Shown here: positions 23,483 to 33,290 of the stretch, one piece after another
Numbering within the stretch: position 1 is the first letter of the stretch
Layout: each line of letters opens with the position of its first letter
From: Gnetum montanum
Lineage: Eukaryota > Streptophyta > Gnetopsida > Gnetales > Gnetaceae
Assembly (NCBI GenBank): GCA_015680685.1
Contig: MNCI01015933.1
Coordinates: forward strand, 585,057 to 649,056
Length of the DNA: 64,000 bases
Reading direction: 5' to 3'
Position numbers and translations under genes: made by a program
The notes under the pieces: model-generated
Databases searched by the model: none
Told to the model about the DNA's origin: nothing
Seen by the model: only the letters and a program-made list of their open reading frames with translations

Positions 23483-26217
23483 ATGGTCTCAAAAAGAGGT
23501 GCTTAGGGTGAACCCTCGTAGAGAGCCACTAAGCATCCACATGGTGGCCATGGTTAGTAAGGAGAATAGGTAGAACATGCTGAACAGGATGCCCAATCTT
23601 TCAGTATACATCAAGAGGCCCCTGCTACTAGACAATTGACCCAAGGTAAGGTAGTAGAAGTACTAGCTTTAAAACAGTGACATTGTCTCACGTTGCCCCT
23701 TGACTACCTTGTTGCCATCTTAGAGAGGTCCACATTGGCTTCGATCATTGTGGAAATGAACTTTGGCCCATTCATGAAGTTCACTCTAAAGTTGATGCAG
23801 ATGCAACTCAAAGCATCTCCATTGTGGCCAATCTTGTTAGACAATGGTGAATGGTACCTAGGAGAAGTTTATCAATTATAGCATAATAAGGATGAAGGTA
23901 CCACTGTGAACATTTGCGAGGTGAATGTATCTTATGCAATCAAATACATTGCTATAGTTCTCAACTTGCCCAATGAAGGGGTCAAGGTTGCTCACCTATC
24001 CACTAAATCCAACCCTAAAATGAAGAGATTGTGGCTAAGACAGGCATACGACAAAGAAGATAAGTCATATAATGAGATGACTTTGGAAGAGAGAACCTAC
24101 TTCAACATTGGAACATATCACCCATTTCCCACCAAAGGGCTTAATCACATTTCCACTTATGTGACTAGGGGAAGTGCCATTCTGATGGAAACATTTGTAG
24201 CTAACCTTTCTCAATATTATTTCATAGAAATCTAGCAGCAGTTTTTAAAAGCAAAGTCAGGGAGATCAACACTTCCATTTCCTTGTTTGATCAAAAAGCT
24301 ATGTAAGTGCATGGGAATCTAAGGATATATCAATGATACCCTTCAGAAGGCTCAGCACACTTCCTTTGTGAAACTACTCAAAACTGCAGCACCAAGAAAA
24401 GATTCCGGTGAGAAGCAAGAAGGTAAAAAGGTAGATCTAAGAACTGAAATGCAACAAGAGCCTAAGTAGTGCCTACAAGCACAAGCACCACCATTGCTAC
24501 CACAAGATTATAGATCATCAATGAGCCTCCTGTAAAGAATCACTAAGACTGTTAGTTGGGGGAGCAAGGATGAAGCCAATCTCTTTTGAGTTATGGATGA
24601 TGTCGTATAACCCACCATATCAATTGATCCAATAAGGGGAGAGATCTCAATTTAGTCAAGAGGAGGGGGATCCCAATGGTTGCGAAAAATCTCTAAAAAT
24701 GCTACATCCTTTTAAGTCACCTTGAAAACTAGTGAATGTGCCACAACTATGATGCTACAACATGAAGATGTAGTAGGCACCACAAAGGTGATCACTAATC
24801 ACATCAAGGACTCATTCAATGTTCTTTGTATGCCTTCAATTGATCTAGTAGGAACAAGGGATGCACAAATGTTGGTTGGGACCTCAATGACTCTTATAGT
24901 GTAGAGGACGTGCTTGATCATTTGCTATAGATAGTTCAAGTGATGACCACTCTATTCGACATCCCCAACAATGTCACTATAGCTCAATCAAACCTCATCA
25001 CTATCAAAGGAAAGTTGGTCATGGCTAAGGTTAGGGTAGAACATGTAGAAGCTAGATTACAAAGGTTGTAAGAAGAGTTGGCTACCCTATGAGTTGAACA
25101 ATGAGATCCTACTCAATGTGTCGCAGTTGACCAACTAGAACAATTTCAGACATAAGAGTTTGCCAAGCTAGTGAAAGAGAGAGCAGCTTTAGAGAAAGAA
25201 AAGGAGATGATGGTTTGGAATGCCTCCACTACAGATTTGTGAACCCATGTGTATAAAGAGGCACTAACCACCCACCAAGAAGAGAATAAGAAACTCACTG
25301 TAGAGAATGCCCGGTTGACCATAGTGGAGAAGCAAAATAACATTTTGGAAGAGAGTGTTCACCAATTAAGAGAACAACTAGTGAGGGTTAACCAAGATAT
25401 GATTAGACTGGCCCAAGAAAATAGAACCCTCTCTATGGAGGAGGTACGTGCTATTCATCAAAAAATAGCAATCGAGATCAACACGTGGTAGAATGAGGCT
25501 AAGAAACATGAGAAGTTAAAAGAACACTTTCATGACTAGGTTGGCATGTATAAGGAAATTAATGAGAAGGAAATCAAGATGGCCAAGGCCCACATTAGCT
25601 CCTTGGTAGCACAAAATTCTAAATGGTAGGCCATTTTGGATAGTTATGCCATGGTCCAACAAGCAGAACTTAAAAATAAGGACTTGCAAATAGAATATTT
25701 GAAGGAATACATGACATTGGCTAACCTTAGTTATGCCAACCATGCCATGTTAATAGTAGGTCATCCCCAAAGAGATTTGGAGAAGTAAGTGATGACCACC
25801 TATGCACTGTATAAGAAAGAGTTTATAGATCATAAGGATGCCTTGCAAAAGTTACAAGTGGAAAACTTAGAGTTAGAGGTCATCAAAGCTAGCTACCAGG
25901 GATAGAAAGATGTAGCCTCAAACCTACCTTGGAGATTGAAAAATTATCATAAGCTAAGGGATAAAGCTAGGGATTTCAAGGAGGAACAATGGTAGTTCTT
26001 AGCATGGTACGTCAAGGCAAATCAATTTTTTTTACAACTGCCATGTCCTTGGGATGTACCGATGCTAGCACACATCGACACAGTAGCTTGGACAATGCAT
26101 GACCTAAGGATGAAGGAGGAAAATTTGCAAGCCTTTCTCAACCATTACAAATTTTAGTAGCTTCATGAAAAAGGAAAGTGGCCAATGGAAGAGCCACCAC
26201 CTCTAGGTGCTACATGA
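23483..26217 (+). pseudogene. TE-B accessory ORF (plant-transposon-like domain plus long coiled coil)
   Basis: The ATG follows the acceptor. About 910 codons, decayed. The N-terminal globular part is at 23690-24330: VEMNFGPFMKFTL, TTVNICEVNVSYAIKYIAIV, MTLEERTYFNIGTYHPFPTK and LPFPCLIKKLC. It is strongly homologous to TE-I (45934-46551) and weakly to TE-C. A low-complexity middle follows, then a heptad-like Glu/Gln/Leu region (24990-25900, for example LTVENARLTIVEKQNNILEE and VRVNQDMIRLAQENRTL). The layout suggests an oligomerising protein. The position matches the env-like ORF of Athila elements, but I see no signal peptide or membrane anchor. Function unknown. Confidence 0.62.
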
Positions 26218-26389
26218 GCTTTCCACTCTTGTTTTGTAATAATGTATCCCATTTTTGTATTTCACCACTATGGCATGTGAAGAGTCAGTCATTTTATCCA
26301 TTCTTTAAGTTAGTCAATAATCCCATACCTGCCCAATATTTTGTAAAGAACTTGTTCCTCATTTTTGTTTAACTCAAGGATGAGTTTTC

Positions 26390-26406
26390 ATTCAATCATT
26401 GGGGTA
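26390..26406 (+). promoter_or_regulatory. TE-B polypurine tract
   Basis: TTCAATCATTGGGGTA immediately before the 3' LTR. It is a mutated form of the shared TTCAGTCATGGGGGTA. Confidence 0.7.
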
Positions 26407-27289
26407 TGATGAGTTGTGATTTGACAAGCCCCAATGTCGAATATGCAATGTTAGAGTCCTGACGTCGTGTACCCAATGTCAGGGCTAATAAGTGACATCA
26501 TGTACCCCACGTCACCTCATCTTGACCTCACCTATAAATACTACACTTGGGCTTCCAAATGAGATAGCTTAGAGCTTAGGAAGTAGTAATAGATAGTTTT
26601 AGTTTTTAGTTTCTTCTTTCCACTCCATTATTCCTAGTGCATGCCCGCAATGTGATTTTTATAATTGTATGGCACCTTTGTTCATGTGTGACATACTTGG
26701 ACACGTTACATGATTGGTAATAAAGATCAAGATTACTTCCATCATTGTAGCATCCACTTTGATTAATATTGTTATTTTAATTATTTAATGCTTTCTTTAG
26801 TTAAACATTTTCATTCATTATTATTTAGTATTTCTATTGTTAAGAAGAATGTGTACACCTTTCTTATGAGTGTTTAAGTGTAAATACTTCATTGCCTAGA
26901 GGTGTATCATTGTCACAACCAGTTTCATACGCTTGCTAATCCCAGAAGCAGCTCCACAAAGTCCAAGATGTGTATAGATGATTAAGAGTGGATACCATTA
27001 CCTTAGGCTAATTTAGACTTTGTTTCCATTATTCATTAGTTAATCAATTTATCTCTTTCTATAATCAGGAGTAGCATAGCATAGAATTAGGAACCACATC
27101 ATATGCCTCACTTTGGACTAAACCATATGTGACAAAGGTACCATTAGTCCAAGTGGGAAGAAAAAAAACTATGATCAAGGAAAAATGATGTAGATGCTAC
27201 GACTAGTCTCATCCACAAAATTAGATTAGATTATGCATGAATGCTTGTAATTCATATGGTTAAGGATAGGGGTACCTCACCTCTCATCA
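26407..27289 (+). repeat. TE-B 3' LTR
   Basis: 883 bp, TGATGAGTTG to CTCATCA. The palindrome array is at 26440-26515 with GACGTCGTGTACCC and ATGTCAGGGC. TATAAATA is at 26533-26540. Confidence 0.88.
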
Positions 27290-27294
27290 CCCAC

Positions 27295-27735
27295 ATTGAG
27301 GAGTTGTTCAATTTCCTCTTTGATAGTCTATTTCAATTTGGGGTTTAACCACCACTACAACTACTACTTTGGCTTCATGGTTGGATTGGTATAGGAGCAA
27401 TGTTGGCATATCCTAGGATTAATCCCTATGAGTTTAGGATATGACCAAGAAAAGGCTATTGATCATTTGTTGACCATCTTCAACAACATCCTTTTCTACT
27501 GAGGAGAAAGGTTGACTTTAATTATCACCAGCTTTCCATTTTTTAGAAATGCATATTCCATGTTAGTAGGTAGAGTTTTCAACTCTAAGGGCTCATGTTT
27601 AAAACTATCAAGGATTTCCAACTCTTTCCAATTGGTATCATCAGGTTCATCATTGGAGAGTTGGCAATGAACTTGCTCTAGTTCATCCATGCCTTTAACA
27701 TAGGCATAGGTTAGGCTCTTAGTAGGTTCCATGCA
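27295..27735 (-). pseudogene. TE-C AP-RT linker and first RT codons
   Basis: Next to the TE-B insertion the minus strand encodes the RT entry (EELLNV, continuing at 10995 as GFIYQ). Upstream is a conserved acidic linker (MEPTKSLTYAYVKGMDELEQ and ELKTLPTNMEYAFLKNGKLV), also present in TE-H at 56617-56886. The YAFLKN part resembles the LPxxLEYAFL motif that precedes Athila RT. Confidence 0.7.
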
Positions 27736-27924
27736 AAGTGTGCTACTTTTAGAATCATCAGTTAGCCATTGGGTACCCTCCTATTTTGTGGTTGCTGAGT
27801 ACAAGTACTTTTGGATTTTAGATTCATCTGCACATTGTCTATATTCTTTTATTGATGTGCTTTTAATAGATTAGAGTTTCTGCACATAGTTGCACCCTAT
27901 ATAGTTGTATGCAATGCATGGAAC

Positions 27925-28600
27925 TCACTTCTTCTTAATCTTGTTGAATGCATTTTCATTAAAAATTTCCAAGGAAAGATCTCTAATGCTCATTTGTGCA
28001 TCACCAGTGCTCAACCAAGCCCTTCCCATAATGATTGGGAAGTCCCCCTTGAAATTGTTAACTTTGATCTTCAGGAAATTAGTAGGATACAACAATCCAT
28101 AGACAATGGTCACAATGTCCTTCACTAGTTCCAAAGAAATATTGATGGACTGATCTACCAATTCTAAATAGATGTTGCTCTTCTTAAGAGGAGGTAGGTT
28201 CAAGGTGTTGTACATTTCATGGAAAATCAGGTTGACACTAGAACTTGAATCAAGAAGAGCATTTCATGGATCATTCCTAGCAATCTACAAGTAGATGAGA
28301 GGACTTCCAAGATTAGCTCTTTCCTAGGAAGGCATGGAATAACATGACAATGTGGATCTTGGGTGGTGTTTGGTTTGAAGGGATCTCAAAAGGAATGGAC
28401 ATAGAGGATGAAGGAGACATAGGAAAACAATCCACATAAGTAGGTGAGGGCTTAGTAGGGCTATTGATTTAGAAGAATGGTCTTTTATAGGATCTAGGTT
28501 TTGAACCACTTAGCTGAAGAGTCGACTGTAAGTTAATAGCCCTAGTAGCATTACATTGTTGCAGCTATGTGGGAATTTCACCTTGCATGGATGGAGAAGA
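27925..28600 (-). pseudogene. TE-C aspartic protease, catalytic motif altered
   Basis: The motif at about 28230-28255 reads LLDSSSSVNL instead of LLDSGSGVNL, so the Gly of the DSG triad is Ser. Downstream, LELVDQSINISLELVKDIV, GDFPIIMGRAWLSTGD and ISIRDLSLEIF-like wording match TE-A and TE-J. Upstream linker sequence is decayed. An active enzyme is unlikely. Confidence 0.7.
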
Positions 28601-28989
28601 TGCTAATTAGGTTGAGGGTGGAGGGACATGTGCTAAAGGATGAGGAGGGTGATCAGGATATGGGATTTTCCTCTAGGAGATGGAGAATAAATTCAATAAT
28701 ACTCTAAAGGGTAGTAGTGATGCTAAAAAGAAACATGATTGGAAGATTCATGCAGAGGCATGGATTGCTAAACATAGTACTCATACAAATATTATTGTCT
28801 ATAAGGGTATTGATACCTTGGTTGTGGCATCCCTCATGAATGTGGATGCTGCCATTGATTTTACTACTCATATGGTTGTGGTGAAGCTCCACTTGGATAA
28901 TAAGCCTGTTGTTATTGGTGGAATTGTGTTAGGTTGCCTTGAGGATAAGGCAACCTTTTGGGTGCTTGCCTTTGTGTTAGTGTAGGATT

Positions 28990-30767
28990 CAAAGCATACA
29001 CTCCAAATTCCTATAAGTGTGACATAATAGGGCAACATTCCTTGGGATGTTCATATGAAAAATGTTACAACCATCATCATCATCTGATTCTGAATTCACA
29101 ACCTCTTCTACTATTGTAGCCTTATCCTTATCCCTTTGGTAGGCACGTTCAACTTCTTTTCTTTTCTTACAGTCACAATTACTACCTTGTTCTTTGGATT
29201 CTTCTACAATTTTTAGAGTAGTTTGAAATTTTTCATCCAAAGATTCCCACATTTTATCAGCTTTAGCTAAAATTTCAGACACATATTTTTAAATTGGTAA
29301 GGTTTTTTGCTACAACACTTCATCAAGTGATGCCTCCTCCTTACTATCACAGAATTTGACCTACTTTTTCCTAATCGAGGTATCCCAGTTATACTCCTTA
29401 GCATTTTCCAATTTTTGCAACTCACCTTCTTCTTTTGCAACCTACTCAATTAGTCTTTGAATTTGATAGACTCTTAGTTCTGATAGACTTCTTTGGGCAT
29501 AGATCCCAAGAGCTCTCCTCATTTCAAATCAAAGCTCATCTATGATATGATGAACCTACATCCATTAAGAATAACCATGGCCAAGACATCTGTGCAAAAG
29601 GGAATAATACTTGTCCATGGCCACATCCAAGGGTTCATGTATTCCTTATCACCAGCCTTGGATTTTTTTCTCAAATTGGACACTCTGGAGTATGTTTGAT
29701 ATTTTTTATTGAATAGCTCAAGCATCATACTCCATTTGCGAATTGATTCTGGCTTCAAGGAGTAGTACCAACTTTTTGCTTCTTTTATGAGTATCTTAGG
29801 GAACAACTTAACTTTTTGTTGTTTTCTATGTTTTGTAAGACACAAACATTGTGAAATTTCTAAAGATGGTATGTGGATCGAAGTTATATCCCCACTCAAA
29901 TCTAGGAATATTATTCATATCCAACCTCTTGATTTTGCTATCTTTCACATGCTTGGTTGGAATTTTAACTACCTCTACAATGTTCAGCATGCTTCAAGTT
30001 GCTAGCAAAGTTTTATCATCATCATGATTTTGATGATGCCTATGATGTTCCCTGCCACCCCTTCATTCATGGCAGGACCTATTATCATCATCTCATCATT
30101 CACCTCCATAATGGTTTCATTCTCTATGGTTTTGATAAGATTCAGAGGAGGAAGAAGAAGTTGCAAATGAAGAGGATGAAGAGGTAGAATGACTACTACC
30201 ACCATCATGGTATCTTCCACCTTCTCTTCACTTGCCTTGACCATGATCATTAGGTTTTCTACCATCATGATGCTTACTCGAGCCCCTGCCTTAACTTCCA
30301 CTTTTGCGTAAACCTAGATTGTGGATAGTGGACTATAGATTTAGGTTCAAGTAAGCTTCACTAGAGTCAAGGGGTGGAGAATCTTCATGTTGAGAACCCC
30401 CACAAGAAGGATCCTTATTGTCATCTTGGTTCAATAGGAATAAGGGGTTGGTGAGCCATTCCTGGTGTCAATCTCATTTGTGTTGTGTTTCTATGGGATG
30501 GTAGTCTCAATAGTCATGGTCTTGCCCAATGTATTCATCATAGAGGTCCTGGATGCTCAACCTCTTAAGAGTTTGGAGAAGCATCCTAGGAATAGATAGA
30601 TTGCAAGGAAATACAATGTTGCCCTCCATATTTGTCCACTGCAGCTACTCATCCTAATGCAGAATGAAGGTGAAATTAGGTACAAACTCATCTGGATGAG
30701 TGTACACCACTTTGAATTCCCAGGGCATTGGCAGTTTTGATTTATCATGCCTGTGAGAAGAAGACAT
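28990..30767 (-). pseudogene. TE-C gag
   Basis: The start ATG is 30767-30765 (MSSSHRHDKSK). HPDEFVPNFTFILH follows. A His/Asp/Ser-rich middle (30000-30300) leads to the Gag core with KVKLFPKILIKEAKSWYYSL, MLELFNKKYQTYSRVSNLR and DELRFEMRRALGIYAQ-like wording (29500-29900). Near 29060 is a broken knuckle (DDDDGCNI). Stops are frequent. Layout matches TE-A and TE-J. Confidence 0.72.
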
Positions 30768-30900
30768 TTTGGATTAAATAAAAATTTAGTGTGCTTAAAT
30801 TATAATTTTACTTTTTCTAATGATTGTGACCTTAGGGTTCATTCTAAGAATCTTAAATAATATTCACTAAGTCCTAGATAGCACATGTATCAAAGTACAA

Positions 30901-30920
30901 GTCCCTAACAACATCGCCAA
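30901..30920 (-). promoter_or_regulatory. TE-C primer binding site
   Basis: On the minus strand TTGGCGATGTTGTTAGGGAC follows the 5' LTR. It is a decayed tRNA-Asp-type site. Confidence 0.6.
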
Positions 30921-31845
30921 TGATGAGCAGTGAATAGACCCTATGCCTAACCATACGAATCACTAAGTGTTTATGCACACTTTGGTCAAATTCCATGGAC
31001 TTATAGCCTTCCAAGTACATCGGTCTCTAAGTAGTGAAACTAATCACTATAATCATTGTCTTCCCAACTACACTTATGAAATGTAAATATATGGTTAAGT
31101 GCAACTAAGGCATATGATTTTTATCATTTTTTGTTTTATATTTTAAGTTGCCTAAGGATAAAGAATAATTTATAAAATAAAATAATTAAATTTCTAATTT
31201 AATCTAACTAACTACACCTAACTAATTCTAACATAAGCATTTGTTTCCACTTACTACACACATCTTGCATACAGTTGACGTTACTGGATTACAAAATGTT
31301 AAGCATTACTAGGATTCCCAAATGCCAAGGGTATGCTTGTAGCGGTTGTACTTATGTTTTTAATTAATCACTATTTAATATATCTTAAATTAGCCTAATT
31401 TATTATTTAATTACTTAAAGCATCAAAGAAAATTGCATAAAACACTAAATGCATAAATAAATAATGAATCTATTTTGAAGTGCTACAAGGTTTATCAAAA
31501 AGCTCGTCTTTATTGATGCACACACTACTATACTCAAGTACAATAGTGATCAAATAAAGATTTGTACACTCTTTGACTCTTACTGTGGGCACTTAGAAAA
31601 ATATTCTAACTTTTGAATTACAAAACTACAAGATCTCCACTACAACTATGACAAAAGATGTCATAACCATGGTAGGTGAGTGTGTATTTATAAGCAAAAA
31701 TAGACACTATGTTGACAAGGCCACATCAACGCATGAAATCCCATGTCGGTGTAGTCACATCGATGGGGCCACATTGTCGGGGTCGTGTCGATGGGACCAC
31801 ATCAACGAGGCCTCATCGACATAACCCAAAAATTGCAACTCATCA
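30921..31845 (-). repeat. TE-C 5' LTR
   Basis: 925 bp, TGATGAGCAG to CTCATCA, paired with 2312-3215. The array at 31710-31820 is rich in TCGATGGGGCC and TCGACG-type units, with more CpG than the 3' copy. The minus-strand TATA box (+ TATTTATA) is near 31684-31691. Confidence 0.88.
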
Positions 31846-32101
31846 CTTGCATTCAAAACAACCATTACATGGTTGTAGAGCCTCATGCTCTGCAATATCG
31901 TTTGAGGGTTGTGAGAGATAGTTTTGGAATATTTTGTAGGTTGTGGGATCCTATTGTAATCTTCTGTTTCATTAATTGAAGATAGCTAGTTTTCTTGTTT
32001 TCTAGTATATTATTTTTCTTTTCATAGTATTTGGATTTGGTGTTGGAAGGTTATTTCAATATTGGATTAAGCCTACTCTAGCTAATTATTGATATCAAAG
32101 C
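31846..32101 (+). mobile_element. TE-D: end of 5' LTR and primer site
   Basis: It continues 2311 across the CTTGC duplication. The LTR end is near 32088, followed by TTGATATCAAAGC (32089-32101). That resembles the TTGGTATCAGAGC site primed by initiator tRNA-Met, unlike the tRNA-Asp sites of the other elements. Confidence 0.55.
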
Positions 32102-32150
32102 TTAGTGTTAATTTTTTCTTAGATTTGGTTGTGGATTTTGTCAAATTCAG

Positions 32151-33290
32151 ATGGTGCCTAAGAAGAAATAGGTAAAAGCCTTGAATAAAGACATGGAGAA
32201 CATGAAGTTTGTCTTCTAATTGATGGTTGCTAGGTTTGATGAAATTAGTGAAAAGGTTAATAAAAATGTTGATCCTAGTTGTATCCATACATGTAGAGGT
32301 GATGAGCATTCATGTTCAAATGAAGAAGTTTCATAGCCTAGTGGAGACAAAGTGGATAATAAGGAAGCACAATTCAATTATGGGAGTATAGGAACCTATT
32401 AGAAAAGGATTCTAATGGGAGGAAATCCTCTTCCTCAAATGAAAATTCCAATGGCTTCAATAGTGGTAATCACTTCTTCTCTTGGCAAGCTAGAAAAGGA
32501 AGATGAGGTAAGGCTTGCTAGAGCATTATGTAATGCTACAAGAATTCTATACAATGTGTTGAAGACTTTCAATGGTGTAGATAGCATCAATGTTTTTTCA
32601 AGATAACTAAAGATACTAGACAAGCACTTTGAGTTAGAAGAAGTACTAAATAACTTAAAGATACTTATTGCTTAATCCAGATTAGAAGGAATGGCTTCTA
32701 GTTGATGGGAAAAGAACTTTCAAGGTTATGAAAGATAAAATGATCAACCCATCAAAGATTGGGATCTAATGAAAGATAGTTTTAGAAGAAAATTTAAATA
32801 GTCTTATCAGAGACAAGAGACCATTATGAAGTTGAAATTCATAGGGCAAGATGATAAGTATGTTAATTAATTCTACATCGAATTTTATGATCTATTTCAT
32901 CAAGCTAAAATAAACTGGGAGAAGTATGAATAGGCTTCAACCTTTTTAAGAGGTCTCAAAATGACATACTAGTAGAAGTTGTCTTTTGATAAGCCACAAA
33001 CTCTTAATGAGGCTTATGATTTAGTACTTAAGGCTAAGAAAAAACTAAGTGGATTTGGAATTAGAACCAAATAAACTTCCATGGGTAAGGATAAAGGATC
33101 CAAATCTAAGAAGAGATCTGAGTTCAAATTTGAAGATAAGGATCGTAGCCATGATAAGTGTTGATGTGGAAATTTGGATTGTGAGGCAAACTAATGCACA
33201 ATGCCCAAAAGTGAATGATTTTGCAAGGTTGTTGCATAGGAAACCTTGCTTATATGCATGGCTAGCTGAGGATTAGTCTCAGTGAAAGAG
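32151..33290 (+). pseudogene. TE-D gag (Ty3/gypsy type)
   Basis: The ATG (32151) begins MVPKKK. The Gag core reads LEGMASSxWEKNFQ, DWDLMKDSFRRKFK, QETIMKLKFIGQDDKYV, FYDLFHQAKINWEKYE, FLRGLK and FDKPQTLNEAYDLVLKA. The knuckle is C-stop-CGNLDCEAN-stop-C: canonical CX2CX4HX4C spacing with His changed to Cys. About a dozen stops are present. No pol follows within 2 kb; the sequence past 33290 belongs to something else. The retrotransposon gag fold and primer site suggest a chromovirus-like element; a domain search would tell. Confidence 0.7.

Larger units (their letters stand above)
10996..27289 (+). mobile_element. TE-B: gag plus accessory-ORF element without protease or pol, nested in the RT of TE-C
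   Basis: A CCCAC duplication flanks it (10991-10995 and 27290-27294). Order on the plus strand: 5' LTR (10996-11755 plus 18834-18962, split by TE-A), primer site, gag with zinc knuckle, Pro/His-rich tail, non-coding region, internal promoter, accessory ORF, polypurine tract, 3' LTR (26407-27289). No DSG protease, RT or integrase is found between gag and the accessory ORF. TE-I shares the layout, so this is probably an inherited non-autonomous form that relied on an element like TE-C. Confidence 0.88.
2312..31845 (-). mobile_element. TE-C: Athila-like Ty3/gypsy element, full structure, split by TE-B and TE-A
   Basis: A 5-bp duplication CTTGC flanks the element (2307-2311, 31846-31850). In minus orientation the order is 5' LTR (30921-31845), primer site, gag, AP, RT, RH, integrase, non-coding region, internal promoter, accessory ORF, polypurine tract and 3' LTR (2312-3215). 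RT wording (FMxDDxF context, FPLPFLDQ-like start), the AP-IN layout and a tRNA-Asp-like primer site place it near the Athila lineage. Every coding part carries stops or frameshifts, so it is dead. TE-B sits in its RT gene at 10996-27289. Lineage comes from recalled family motifs; a REXdb/GyDB domain search would settle it. Confidence 0.88.

Noticed and set aside
23483-26217. Accessory ORF as a true envelope gene
   Set aside because: No signal peptide, membrane segment or furin-like site seen; the domain and coiled coil fit an intracellular protein. Only the position is env-like.
32151-33290. TE-D as Ty1/copia because of its iMet-like primer site
   Set aside because: The gag core (FRRKFK, KLKFIGQ, INWEKYE) fits the Ty3/gypsy gag family, and iMet primer sites also occur in chromoviruses.
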